From Pseudomonas sp. UBA6562 (GTDB lineage Bacteria > Pseudomonadota > Gammaproteobacteria > Pseudomonadales > Pseudomonadaceae): 64,000 nt of DNA. Made by a program: the position numbers and the translations under genes. The stretch is from NCBI RefSeq assembly GCF_002434265.1, contig NZ_DJJS01000002.1:1-64000 (forward strand). Direction: 5' to 3'. The notes below the pieces were generated by a model that worked only from the letters and a program-made list of their open reading frames with translations, did not search any database and had not been told where the DNA came from. Below are positions 52,826-62,094 of this stretch, piece after piece; positions within the stretch are counted from its first letter, which is position 1; each line of letters opens with the position of its first letter.

Positions 52826-53884
52826 TCACCGCTTCGTTGCGCTTTGCCACAGCACGGGCCAGTCCCGCTCGTTCAGCCCCGCGCAGGCGGACATCTGCGC
52901 TGCGCGGCTCAGCACGAAGCGAGCGCCGTCGTAGCGCCAGCGTGCCGCGACGCCGCAGCCGCCCATGCCCGAGGCCAGGGCCAGGCTCGTCAGCTCGCCT
53001 GTCGCCGGGTCGAACGCCACGCTGCCGTTGGGCGCGAGGTCGGGCAGGTTGGCGACGCGTTCGAACGGCGCGGCATGTGCCTGCTCGGGGTGGGCCAGCG
53101 GCGTCAGGTACAGGCTGTAGGTGCAGTTGTAGGCGCCGCATCCGGCGCGCACGATGAGCAGCGCCTCACGCGCGGTCAGCGCATGCACTTCGCCCTTGGG
53201 CTCGTCGCCGTCCACCAGGTCTTGTTGCCAGTGCGCGCGCGTGGCGGCCATCGCCGTCTTCAGCACCTGCTTGGCCTGCGCTTCGTCCAGCGCGGTGGGC
53301 GCGCTCCAAGCCGGTATCACGGGGGGCGCTGGTGCCGCAGGCACGCTGCTGGCCGGCGCGTCGCCCGGGTTGGCGAGGGCGGTGACGGTGCCCACTCGGC
53401 CCTGTATGTCGTCGATCAGCAAGAGGGCTGCGCGCATGCCGTTCAGCGACGCAGAGGTCGGTCCGTCCGGGGTGTCGAACGCCAGCCCGTGCGCGTTGCG
53501 CAAGGCCTTGATGAACGTGAGCGCATCGTCGCCGGTGGCGCTGCGCAGCTCGGGCACTTCCGATACGTCGTCGGCCGAGCCTTGGTGCGACCGCAGGGGG
53601 AGGGACGCGGGCTTGGCGTCGATCGACGGATCGCCGTAGATCGCGTTGTAGCTGAACACACTGACCCGCAGTACGCCGTCCGGGCCGGCTTCGCGGACGA
53701 TGCGCAACGGAAAGGACAGCGCATCGGCTTCGGCGCTGGCGGGCCGGGTGGACACGGCGGTGCAGGTCCGCAGGTTGTCGCAGGTGACGTTCCAGTCCTT
53801 GAGGTCGCGCGACAGGGGCAGGGTGTCGGCGGCGTGGCTGGCGCAGGCGATCAGGCAGGGCAGCAGGGCGAGGAGGCGGCGCAT
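52826..53884 (-). CDS. DUF1176 family secreted protein
   Basis: Encodes 352 residues from the ATG at 53884. Residues 1-19 form a signal peptide (MRRLLALLPCLIACASHAAD). The DUF1176 pattern follows: LKDWNVTCDNLRTC in the N-terminal half, RAGCGAYNCTYSLYL and a C-terminal GMGGCGVAARWRYDGARFVL with paired cysteines. Periplasmic, role unknown. It is divergent from the next small secreted protein. Confidence 0.78.
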   Translation of the reverse strand: MRRLLALLPCLIACASHAADTLPLSRDLKDWNVTCDNLRTCTAVSTRPASAEADALSFPLRIVREAGPDGVLRVSVFSYNAIYGDPSIDAKPASLPLRSHQGSADDVSEVPELRSATGDDALTFIKALRNAHGLAFDTPDGPTSASLNGMRAALLLIDDIQGRVGTVTALANPGDAPASSVPAAPAPPVIPAWSAPTALDEAQAKQVLKTAMAATRAHWQQDLVDGDEPKGEVHALTAREALLIVRAGCGAYNCTYSLYLTPLAHPEQAHAAPFERVANLPDLAPNGSVAFDPATGELTSLALASGMGGCGVAARWRYDGARFVLSRAAQMSACAGLNERDWPVLWQSATKR

Positions 53885-54072
53885 GGCAGGCAGATGACCG
53901 GATGTGAAAGGGAGTGTGATTAGCGCATGATTGGACGGGACGAAACCCAGCCGTGGGCGCTGTGCACAATAGAAAAGCCCGAACGCACAGCTAATCGGTC
54001 TGCATGAGGGGGCCGGCCCGGCGATCATTCAACGTTGCATCGACCCCAATCGCCATAAAGGAACGCCCCGAC

Positions 54073-54588
54073 ATGCGCTCGCTGAGCAGCTACTTCGCCT
54101 TCGGCACTTTGCTCTACCTGGTGTCCAGCCCAACCCTCGTAGTGGCCGCGCCCGACGCGAGCTGCGGCGATGCGCGTCCGGTGTTCGCCTGCGAGCTCAA
54201 AGGTGGCGGCACCCTGGCGCTGTGCGCCCAGCCCCTGCAAGGGCCGCTCACCGGCCTGCAATACCGCTTCGCTCGCCATGGCAACACGGAACTGCAATAT
54301 CCGCGCGACGGCTACTCGCTCAAGGATTTCAAGGCCAACCACTACACCCGCTATCAGGTAGACCACCAGCAGATCAGGTTCACTTCGGGCACTTACAGCT
54401 ACAACGTCTACAGCCGCTACGAAGGCGATGGCGGCCAGACCGAGGTCAACACCGCCGGGGTGGCGGTCCTGGACTCGGCGGACCGTACGGTAGCCGACAA
54501 GCAGTGCGCGCGCGTTACCGTAGACCGGCTCAGCGAAGTGCTCGATCAAGTGCCCTGCGATCCGGACGATGCGTTAGGTTGCCCTTGA
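54073..54588 (+). CDS. secreted hypothetical protein
   Basis: Encodes 171 residues from an ATG with AAAGGA upstream. An N-terminal signal peptide ends near Ala25 (LVVAAPDA). Six cysteines and a beta-rich body (QYRFARHGNTELQYPRDGY, RFTSGTYSYNVYSRYEGDGG) suggest a disulfide-bonded periplasmic domain. It resembles small Pseudomonas proteins of unknown role. Confidence 0.65.
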   Translation: MRSLSSYFAFGTLLYLVSSPTLVVAAPDASCGDARPVFACELKGGGTLALCAQPLQGPLTGLQYRFARHGNTELQYPRDGYSLKDFKANHYTRYQVDHQQIRFTSGTYSYNVYSRYEGDGGQTEVNTAGVAVLDSADRTVADKQCARVTVDRLSEVLDQVPCDPDDALGCP

Positions 54589-54628
54589 GATAGCGAGCCT
54601 GCGCGCGTCGATTGCTGCGACGGCGCAG

Positions 54629-55981
54629 TCAGTACAGGTGCGCCACACGCGCCTCGTCCAGCGCCCCTTGCCTGACCAGATCCTGCAACTGCGCCTTGAT
54701 CGCCGAGCGCTGTGCCTGGGGCGTGACGGCGTCCCTGAACCCGTATGCGCGCTCGCACCATGCGGAAAGCGTGTCCAGCCACCGCGCCCGCTGTGTCGGC
54801 TCGCTCGCCAAGCGCTCGAGCAGGTAGCCGAGCTGCTGCCAGCCGGCCAATAGCGCCAGTACCCGTTGCCGGCGTGGAGGGGCGAGCACATGCCACTGCC
54901 GGTCCAGCAGGGTGCGGACTGCGGGATCCAGCGTGACCCAGGGGAGGACGTTGAGGCGGCTGACGAGAGCGTCGAACACCCGCTCGGAAGGGTCGTCCAC
55001 CGCCTCCAGCAGCGCAGCAAGGGGGCGCTCGCCGGGCGATTGCACCGCCGCCAGGCGCACCGACCAGGGCGCAGCGTGCATTGCCGCGTGCCACCACCCG
55101 CCAGGTACTTCCATCTTCAAATCGCGCGCCAGCCCTAGCACGCCCAGCCAGTGCGCCTTGGCAACCGGCGGTGGCCCTGCGAACCGTTGCGCCAGCACGG
55201 CTGGCGCATCCACTGCGTATCGCGCACACGCCCACAGCGCCAGATTGCGCACCCCGCCTGAGCTGTGCAGCAACGCGTCTTGCAGCAGGCCCTGTGGGGC
55301 TGGCACTACGGGCAACACCACCCGCAACAGACGTACGCGCAGTTTGGCCGACGCCTTGGGCAAGGCGCCAAGCAGCAGTTGGTGGGCCTGCGCGGTGGCG
55401 AGCGCTGCGCAGGCGTCGACCGCTGCCAGGCGCACCAACGGCTCGCGATGGACCAAGGCCTCATGCAGCAGCGCGTACGGCTCGCTGGCCGACTCCAGCA
55501 ACACACCGAACAGGTAGCACGCCGCCTTGCCCTGTTGCGTGAGAAAGCTTGCGTGGACTTCGTCGCGTGCTTCGGGCGCCTGCAGCAGTGCGCGCACGGC
55601 CGCCAGGGTCGCGCTGTGATCGACCCGCTGCCGTGTCGCCAGCGCCATCAGCGGCCCCTGCGCGAACAGCAGCGAAGCCAGGTGCTCGCGCTTGAGGTAC
55701 GTCTGCACACCGGCTTTGGCTGCATCGCGCACCTGCGGCACCCAATCGTTCAGCCGTTCGACCAGCGCCACCAGCGCCTCACCGTTCGGGCGTTCGGACA
55801 GGGCTTTCACCGCATTTTCGCGGACATAGCCGGAGGGGTGCCGGCTGGCTTCCAGCCAATTGCCAGTCGTGGACATGGGCGGCGGCTCCTGAGGGGGTGC
55901 GTCAGGGAGGGCGTAGGGCGCTGGCGCACGTGCGGTCACCAGCAGTTTCTTCAAGGGGTCGAGCCAGCAGCGCAGGGTCAT
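54629..55981 (-). CDS. HEAT-repeat protein
   Basis: Encodes 450 residues from the ATG at 55981 (GGAGG upstream). Tandem alpha-helical HEAT/PBS-lyase-type repeats run through it, for example HPSGYVRENAVKALSERPNG, LNDWVPQVRDAAKAGVQTYL and VHREPLVRLAAVDACAALAT. No catalytic motif or membrane segment. Likely a protein-binding scaffold; partners unknown. It ends convergently with the small secreted protein gene, 40 bases away. Confidence 0.75.
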   Translation of the reverse strand: MTLRCWLDPLKKLLVTARAPAPYALPDAPPQEPPPMSTTGNWLEASRHPSGYVRENAVKALSERPNGEALVALVERLNDWVPQVRDAAKAGVQTYLKREHLASLLFAQGPLMALATRQRVDHSATLAAVRALLQAPEARDEVHASFLTQQGKAACYLFGVLLESASEPYALLHEALVHREPLVRLAAVDACAALATAQAHQLLLGALPKASAKLRVRLLRVVLPVVPAPQGLLQDALLHSSGGVRNLALWACARYAVDAPAVLAQRFAGPPPVAKAHWLGVLGLARDLKMEVPGGWWHAAMHAAPWSVRLAAVQSPGERPLAALLEAVDDPSERVFDALVSRLNVLPWVTLDPAVRTLLDRQWHVLAPPRRQRVLALLAGWQQLGYLLERLASEPTQRARWLDTLSAWCERAYGFRDAVTPQAQRSAIKAQLQDLVRQGALDEARVAHLY

Positions 55982-56244
55982 CGACAGGGTGCCTCCTTGG
56001 CGCATTTCAGAAGGGTGACGCCTGGCCACGGCCAGGATCGGACAGGCGCAGGACGTGCGCTATCTCAGGCTTGGGGCTAAGGCCCTCCAGCCTACCAGCG
56101 CACGGTGCCAAGCGGCCTATCGCGGGGCGAGGGCAACTATACCCATCCATCGCCGTCACCGTGCAACGGGCGCAGCCCCGCAAATAAATGAACTCCTTTT
56201 CGCGCGCCTCTCTCCATTCATAAACCCCACGAGACACACGTGCG

Positions 56245-57021
56245 ATGCTCCCACACAGCCAACAGGGCCACGGCCCGATCACCTTCGTTCTGATGCACTT
56301 CCTCGGCGGTTCCCACCGCACCTGGGGCCCCACGATTCCCTTTCTCGACCGCGAGCACACCTGCATCGCGCTCAACACACCCGGCTTTGGCGACGCCCAT
56401 GCCATCGGCGGCTATTCGGTCGAAGAGATGGCCGACCAGGTCGATGCCAGCATCCGCCAACTCGGCCTCGAGCGCTGCATTCTCGTCGGCCATTCGATGA
56501 CCGGCAAAGTGGCCGTGGTCCTGGCCTCGCGCCGTCCCGACTACCTGCACGGCCTGGTACTGGTAGCGCCTTCGCCGCCCGGTCCGCAGCCGATGAGCGA
56601 CGAAGACCGCGCCCAGCAGCGCGCCTATACCGCGTCGCGTGAGGAAGCCGAAGCCTTCGTCGACGATTCCAGCCACCACCGCCTGCCAGAACCGCTGCGC
56701 GAGGTGGCCATCGCCGACGCGCAAGCGGTGAACCTCGACGCCTGGCGCGCCTGGGTCGACCACGGCAGCCGCGAGGACTGGCAACCGCGCATCGGCAGCC
56801 TGCCGTACCCGGCGCTGCTGGTCTGCGGCGCCGACGACGCTCAAGTGCCAGGCGCACAGGAACAGCAGCGCACGACGCTGTCGCACTTTCCCGACAGCAC
56901 CTTGCTCACCCTCCCGGGTGCCGGGCACCTGATGCCCCTGCAAACGCCCCTCGCATTGGCCAAGCCGATGCTCGAATTCGCTCACCGTATCGCTGCTCGT
57001 ACCCCTGAAGGAGATCGTTGA
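56245..57021 (+). CDS. alpha/beta hydrolase
   Basis: Encodes 258 residues. It has the alpha/beta-hydrolase fold with the oxyanion region LMHFLGGSHRTWG, the nucleophile elbow GHSMTG (Ser near residue 94), an acidic residue in CGADDAQVPG, and the catalytic His in GAGHLMPL. The substrate cannot be told. Its stop overlaps the start of the SDR gene, so the two form a coupled operon. Confidence 0.88.
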   Translation: MLPHSQQGHGPITFVLMHFLGGSHRTWGPTIPFLDREHTCIALNTPGFGDAHAIGGYSVEEMADQVDASIRQLGLERCILVGHSMTGKVAVVLASRRPDYLHGLVLVAPSPPGPQPMSDEDRAQQRAYTASREEAEAFVDDSSHHRLPEPLREVAIADAQAVNLDAWRAWVDHGSREDWQPRIGSLPYPALLVCGADDAQVPGAQEQQRTTLSHFPDSTLLTLPGAGHLMPLQTPLALAKPMLEFAHRIAARTPEGDR

Positions 57022-57818
57022 TGGACTTAGGCTTGAAGAACCGTGTGGCATTGATCAGTGGCGCGGGTGGGGGCATCGGTCTGGCGACTGCACGCCTGCT
57101 GGCCGAAGAAGGTGTGAAGCTGGTGTTGACCGATCTGGATCAGGACAAGCTCAAAGAGGCCACGGCAGACGTCGCCGGCGAGCCGTTACTGGTGGCGGCG
57201 GACATGACCGATCAGGCCGCGGTCGACGACCTGGTGAAACAGGCCGAAGCCCGTTTCGGTCAGGTCGACATCGTGGTGCACACCGCCGGCGTGACCGGCG
57301 CCAAGGGCGACCCGCTGGAGGTATCGGACGACGACTATCAAGAGGCCTGGGCCACCGACTTCTTCAGCGCCGTGCGTGTCGCCCGCGCCACCGTGCCGGC
57401 CATGCGCAAGCGCGGCTGGGGCCGCCTGGTGTGCATCACTTCGGAGAACGCCGTGCAGCCCTATTGGGAAGAGGCCGTGTACAACGTGGCCAAAGCGGCG
57501 CTGGCGGCCTTCATCAAGAACCTGTCGTACAAGGAAGCGGCCCATGGCGTGCTGTGCAACACCGTCGCGCCTGCCTTCATCGAGACCGGCATGACCAACG
57601 GCATGATGGAAAAACGTGCGAAGGAATTGGGCGTCAGCTTCGACGAGGCGGTGCAGAGCTTCCTGGAAGAGGAACGCCCCGGCATCGTCCAGAAACGTCG
57701 CGGGCAGCCGGAGGAAGTAGCGTCGGCCATCGCTTTGCTGGTGTCCGAGCGGGCGTCGTTCATCAACGGCAGCAACCTGCGCGTGGACGGCGGGTCGGTG
57801 CAGAGCGTGCAGAACTGA
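57021..57818 (+). CDS. SDR-family oxidoreductase
   Basis: Encodes 265 residues from the ATG that overlaps the hydrolase stop (TGATG). Cofactor loop SGAGGGIGLATARLL, acidic VLTDLDQ (prefers NAD), NAG-equivalent VHTAGVTGAKGDP, active-site Ser in CITSENAV and YNVAKAA, and the C-terminal NGSNLRVDGGSVQSV. A classical short-chain dehydrogenase probably acting with the hydrolase on the same compound. Confidence 0.9.
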   Translation: MDLGLKNRVALISGAGGGIGLATARLLAEEGVKLVLTDLDQDKLKEATADVAGEPLLVAADMTDQAAVDDLVKQAEARFGQVDIVVHTAGVTGAKGDPLEVSDDDYQEAWATDFFSAVRVARATVPAMRKRGWGRLVCITSENAVQPYWEEAVYNVAKAALAAFIKNLSYKEAAHGVLCNTVAPAFIETGMTNGMMEKRAKELGVSFDEAVQSFLEEERPGIVQKRRGQPEEVASAIALLVSERASFINGSNLRVDGGSVQSVQN

Positions 57819-57952
57819 CGCGGTTGGTTGGCGCCGTGCGAATAACGCGGCCTGAGCCAGTCAACGCTTGGCATCACTGAAAAGAAGAGTGTGTCGTCGT
57901 TCGGCCCAAGCGTCCAAATGCCGATACCTCAATGCCTGTCAGCCAGCAATCG

Positions 57953-58118
57953 GGGCCGCTTTGCGGCCCATCGCGGCTAATCGGAGCGCCGAACCGGCCG
58001 CTCCCACAAGTTTTCGCCTCCCCTGTAGGAGCGGCTTCAGCCGCGATGGGCTGCAAAGCAGCCCTAACGCCTCTCCTGTAGGAGCGGCTTTAGCCGCGAT
58101 GGGCTGCAAAGCAGCCCT
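57953..58118. repeat. cluster of three REP elements
   Basis: One inverted unit (57953-58010) and two direct units (58023-58064 and 58075-58118). The direct units share CCTGTAGGAGCGGC-TTYAGCCGCG and GGGCTGCAAAGCAGCCC and differ at one or two bases. They fill the gap between the SDR and hydroxyproline genes; nothing else is seen at 57819-58185. Confidence 0.85.
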
Positions 58119-58185
58119 AACCAACCCTATCTCGGCTTAGCCGGCTGGTACGAGCCAAGCCCCCGTTTTCCCAGTTCCGAATGCT

Positions 58186-59433
58186 TCAAAACCGGCCCAG
58201 CCGGTAAGCCTGCGTCATGGACGCATCCCCGTCGGCCGCCAATGCACCGATCCACTCCGCCGTGATCGCCGCCTGGGTCAGCCCCAGGTGCTGATGCCCG
58301 AACGCCATTAACACCCGCCCCTCGCATACCTTATCGATCACCGGCAACGAATCGGGCAGGGACGGCCGCATGCCCATCCACGGCGTGGCGCCCTCGGCGC
58401 TCAGCCCCTGTCGGAACAGCCCTTCGCTCAGGCGATGCAGTTGCCAGGCGCGCTGCATGTTCGCCGGTGCATGCAATCCAGCGAACTCCACCGTGCCGGC
58501 CAGGCGCAGACCGCCGTCCATGGGCGTCATGATGAATCGGCGCTCCAGCGAGGTGACGGCGAACGGCAGGCGCTGCCGTTCGTGGGGCAGCATCAGGTGG
58601 TAGCCGCGTTCGGTGTCCAGCGGCACGCGCGTGCCGGTCAACGCGGCGGTCAGGTGCGCCGAGTGCGCGCCGCAGCACAGCAGCACCTGGCGGGCGTGCA
58701 GCGGGCCGATGTCGCTGGTCAGGCTCACCCCGTCGGCACTCACCTGGCCGCCATCGACCCGGGCCTGGACGAAACGCACACCTTGAGCCTGGGCCGCATC
58801 GAACAACGCGCGCAGCACACGGTAGGGATCGACGAAATGGCCGGTCTCGGGAAAGAACAAGCCACCGAGCAGCGCCGGATTCAACTGCGGCGCGGCGGCT
58901 TGCACGTCTTGCGCGGACCATAGCTGCACCGGCACCCGTTGCTGTTGCATGCGCGCCTTGAGCGCCAGCAGCGCTTCGCGCGACTGCCCTTGCTCGAACA
59001 CCAGCAGTGAACCGTCGCGATGGAACAGCTCGCTGCGCCCGATGGAGGCCAGCAGGCGTTGCCAGGCCTGCAAACTGCCCTCGTTCAGCGTACGGATGCC
59101 CGCAACGCTGCGCCGGAACGGCGCGGGGCGCAGGTTGAGCAGCAGGCGGGTGAACCAGGGCAGGGCCTGGGGCAGGTACTTCCAGTCCAGGCGCAGCGGC
59201 CCCATGGGGTCGAGCAGCATGCGCGGCAGGCGCTTGAGGATCGACAGGTCGGCGATGGGGAACACCTGCTCGGTGGCCAGGTGCCCGGCATTGCCCCAGG
59301 ACGCGCCCTGGCCGGGTGCCTGCTGGTCCACCAGCAGCACCCGGCGGCCTTGCCGAGCCAATTGCAAGGCACAGGCGACGCCGATGATGCCGGCGCCGAC
59401 CACGACGATATCGGTGGCGGGGGAGTGCTCCAT
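58186..59433 (-). CDS. FAD-dependent oxidoreductase, D-hydroxyproline oxidase/dehydrogenase-like
   Basis: Encodes 415 residues from the ATG at 59433. It is a DadA-type DAO flavoprotein: FAD loop DIVVVGAGIIGVACALQLAR, LLVDQQAPGQGASWGNAGHL, and the C-terminal GMRPSLPDSLPVIDK with FGHQHLGLTQA. Context (epimerase, deaminase, semialdehyde dehydrogenase) argues that it oxidises cis-4-hydroxy-D-proline to the pyrroline carboxylate. It starts 2 bases after the preceding gene. Confidence 0.85.
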   Translation of the reverse strand: MEHSPATDIVVVGAGIIGVACALQLARQGRRVLLVDQQAPGQGASWGNAGHLATEQVFPIADLSILKRLPRMLLDPMGPLRLDWKYLPQALPWFTRLLLNLRPAPFRRSVAGIRTLNEGSLQAWQRLLASIGRSELFHRDGSLLVFEQGQSREALLALKARMQQQRVPVQLWSAQDVQAAAPQLNPALLGGLFFPETGHFVDPYRVLRALFDAAQAQGVRFVQARVDGGQVSADGVSLTSDIGPLHARQVLLCCGAHSAHLTAALTGTRVPLDTERGYHLMLPHERQRLPFAVTSLERRFIMTPMDGGLRLAGTVEFAGLHAPANMQRAWQLHRLSEGLFRQGLSAEGATPWMGMRPSLPDSLPVIDKVCEGRVLMAFGHQHLGLTQAAITAEWIGALAADGDASMTQAYRLGRF

Positions 59434-59435
59434 GC

Positions 59436-61013
59436 TCAGCCTTCCCGCTTGCCGTCGAGCAGACGCCGCAGGCGCAGCGGGTTGCCGAGCTTGAGCGCCT
59501 GGGGCAGCAGCGTGTCGGGGAAGTCCTGATAGCAGACCGGTCGCAGGAAACGCAGGATCGCCGCCGTGCCCACCGAGGTGGTGCGCGCATCGGAGGTGGC
59601 CGGGAACGGCCCGCCATGGACCATGGCGTCGCACACTTCCACACCAGTCGGCCAGCCGTTTACCAGAAGGCGACCGGCCTTGCGCTCGAGCGTGGGCAGC
59701 AGCGCGCGGGCCGCGTCGAAGTCGGCGTCGTCCAGATGCAACGTGGCAGTCAGTTGGCCTTCCAAATGCTCGGCCACTGCCTTCATCTGCGCGTCGCTGG
59801 CGCAGGCGACCACCAGCGACGCGGCGCCGAACACCTCGGCCTGCAACGCCTTGTCGGCGAGAAATGCCTGCGCGTCAGTGACGAACAACTGCGCCTGGCC
59901 TTGGTTGGCACTCTGCGTTGGCTGACCGCTGGCCGCCGTGGTGGCTCGGGCATGGGCGGCCAGGGCCTCGATGCCGTGCTGGTAAGCGCTGGCGATGCCC
60001 GGGGTGAGCATGGTCTGCGCGGCAGCTTTGCCCAACTGCTCGCCAGCCGCATCGACGAAGCGCTGCAAGGCCGGCCCCTGGCGGGCGACCACCAGCCCTG
60101 GGTTGGTGCAGAACTGGCCGGCGCCTTGGGTGAGCGAGGCGACGAAGCCCTGCGCCAGGCTTTCGCTACGCGCTTGCAGTGCGGCCTGGAACAGAAACAC
60201 CGGGTTGATCGAACTCATCTCCGCATACACCGGAATCGGCTCCGGCCGCGCCTGGGCGGCTTGGCACAGCGCAAGGCCGCCGCTGCGCGAGCCGGTGAAA
60301 CCCACGGCCTTGATCCGCGGGTCGCCGACCAACGCGATGCCCACTTCGTTGCCCACCCCGTACAGCAGCGAGAACACGCCTTCCGGCAGGCCGCACCCCT
60401 GCACGGCGCGCGCCACCGCCTGGCCCACCAGCTCGCTGGTGCCGGGGTGGGCGCTGTGCGCCTTGACCACCACCGGGCAGCCGGCGGCCAGCGCCGAGGC
60501 GGTGTCGCCGCCGGCCACCGAAAAGGCCAGCGGGAAGTTGCTGGCGCCGAACACTGCCACCGGTCCCAGGGCGATCTGCCGTTGGCGCAGGTCGGGGCGC
60601 GGCAGCGGTTGGCGTTCGGGTTGCGCCGGGTCGATGCGCACGTCGAGCCATTCGCCGGCACGCACCACGCGGGCGAAGAGGCGCAACTGGCCGCAGGTGC
60701 GCGCGCGCTCGCCCTGGATACGCGCCTGGGGCAGGCCGCTTTCGGCGACGGCGCGCTCGATCAGCGCGTCGCCGAGCGCTTCGATCTGCTCGGCGATGGC
60801 TTCGAGCAGGTGCGCGCGTTGCTCCAGTGAGGTCTCGCGCAGTGCGTCGAAGGCCGACTCGGCCAGGGCGCAGGCCTGGGCCACCTGCGCCGCGCTGGCG
60901 CCGGGGTAGGGCGGTTGCAGTGCCTGACCGCTAGCCGGGTCGATGGCGTGAAGGGGGGCTTGGGTGCCGGTGACCGATGTCTGGCCGATCAGCAGAGTGC
61001 CGGTGAGGGTCAT
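59436..61013 (-). CDS. lhpG: alpha-ketoglutaric semialdehyde dehydrogenase
   Basis: Encodes 525 residues, the longer length typical of the KGSA dehydrogenases. Glu265 (YAEMSSINPVF) and Cys302 (GAGQFCTNPG) are the ALDH general base and nucleophile; FGASNFPLAFSVAGGDTASA is the cofactor region. It oxidises 2,5-dioxopentanoate to 2-oxoglutarate, the last step of hydroxyproline degradation. Same operon as its neighbours. Confidence 0.88.
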   Translation of the reverse strand: MTLTGTLLIGQTSVTGTQAPLHAIDPASGQALQPPYPGASAAQVAQACALAESAFDALRETSLEQRAHLLEAIAEQIEALGDALIERAVAESGLPQARIQGERARTCGQLRLFARVVRAGEWLDVRIDPAQPERQPLPRPDLRQRQIALGPVAVFGASNFPLAFSVAGGDTASALAAGCPVVVKAHSAHPGTSELVGQAVARAVQGCGLPEGVFSLLYGVGNEVGIALVGDPRIKAVGFTGSRSGGLALCQAAQARPEPIPVYAEMSSINPVFLFQAALQARSESLAQGFVASLTQGAGQFCTNPGLVVARQGPALQRFVDAAGEQLGKAAAQTMLTPGIASAYQHGIEALAAHARATTAASGQPTQSANQGQAQLFVTDAQAFLADKALQAEVFGAASLVVACASDAQMKAVAEHLEGQLTATLHLDDADFDAARALLPTLERKAGRLLVNGWPTGVEVCDAMVHGGPFPATSDARTTSVGTAAILRFLRPVCYQDFPDTLLPQALKLGNPLRLRRLLDGKREG

Positions 61014-61050
61014 GGGGCGTCCTTGGTCTCGGAGAAAGGTAAAGCGCTGC

Positions 61051-61090
61051 CTGGCGCGGCGTGTGCGATACGCAGTCGCACGTGCGCCAG
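61051..61090 (-). other. intercistronic hairpin in hydroxyproline operon
   Basis: CTGGCGC (61051-61057) and GCGCCAG (61084-61090) flank a second stem (TGCGA against TCGCA). No U-run follows, so a role in RNA processing or stability between lhpC and lhpG is more likely than termination. Confidence 0.35.
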
Positions 61091-61104
61091 ACAGCCTGTG
61101 GTCA

Positions 61105-62052
61105 TCAGGCCAGGTTCTGCTCGGCCGACCAGTTGGCGTACCAGCTGCGGAACAGCGCGTATTGCTGTTCGGCGTAGTTGCGTTGCGCGTCGGTCAGGGC
61201 GTCGGTCTCGTTGAAGTGCAGGGCGTACTCGCGGTCGCCGTTGAGCACCATCAGGTGCTTGTAGTACAGCACCAGGTCGCAGCCTTCATCGAACGACGAC
61301 AGCACACCCAAGGCGGCCTCCAGCTCGCGTGCCAGGCGGCGGGCGCGGGCGTCGCCCTTGGCCGCCTGCTTGCTCAAGCCCACCAGCTGCAGCACTTCGC
61401 GCGGCAGGGCGTTGCCGATGCCGGTGATGGCGCCGGTGGCGTTGCAGTTGACGAAGCCATGCACCACCTGAGTGTCGACGCCGACCATCAGCGTCACGGC
61501 GTCGTCCTGGGAGGTGATGTGCTCGGCGGCGTAGCGCAGGTCGGCGCCGCCGCCGAACTCCTTGAAGCCGATCAGGTTGGGGAATTCACGGCGCAGTTCG
61601 AAGAACAGGTCAGCGCGGGTGGCGAAGCCGTAATACGGGCTGTTGTAGATCACGGCGGGAAGGTTCGGCGCCGCGGCCAAGATCGCCGAGAAGTGGTGTT
61701 TTTGCGCGATCGGAGAGGCGCCGCGGCTGAGCACCCGTGGAATCACCATCAGCCCGGCCGCGCCGACCTTGGCCGCGTGGGCGGCATGGGCCACGGCCTC
61801 ACGGCTGTTCACCGCACCGGTGCCGACGATGGTCGGAACGCCCGCCGCCACCAGCCGGGCCACGCCTTCCTGGCGTTCGGCCTCGCTCAGCAGCGGCCAG
61901 TCGCCCATCGAGCCGCAGTAGACCACGGCGCTCATGCCGGCCTCGATCAGTTCGTGGCCCTTGCGCACTAGGGCGTCGAAGTCCGGCGTGCGGGCGGCGG
62001 TGCAGGGGGTCATGAGGGCGGGCATGGTGCCGCTGAAGATGTTGTTGTCCAC
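61105..62052 (-). CDS. lhpC: pyrroline-4-hydroxy-2-carboxylate deaminase (DHDPS fold)
   Basis: Encodes 315 residues of the dihydrodipicolinate-synthase family. Schiff-base Lys164 lies in NLIGFKEFGG and the proton-relay Tyr136 in AVIYNSPYYG. The member class deaminates the product of D-hydroxyproline oxidation to 2,5-dioxopentanoate, in accord with the flanking epimerase and semialdehyde dehydrogenase. Typical single-domain length. Confidence 0.88.
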   Translation of the reverse strand: MDNNIFSGTMPALMTPCTAARTPDFDALVRKGHELIEAGMSAVVYCGSMGDWPLLSEAERQEGVARLVAAGVPTIVGTGAVNSREAVAHAAHAAKVGAAGLMVIPRVLSRGASPIAQKHHFSAILAAAPNLPAVIYNSPYYGFATRADLFFELRREFPNLIGFKEFGGGADLRYAAEHITSQDDAVTLMVGVDTQVVHGFVNCNATGAITGIGNALPREVLQLVGLSKQAAKGDARARRLARELEAALGVLSSFDEGCDLVLYYKHLMVLNGDREYALHFNETDALTDAQRNYAEQQYALFRSWYANWSAEQNLA

Positions 62053-62094
62053 GGTGTTAGCTCCTGTTCGGTTCGAGTTGGAAAAGCGCTGGGC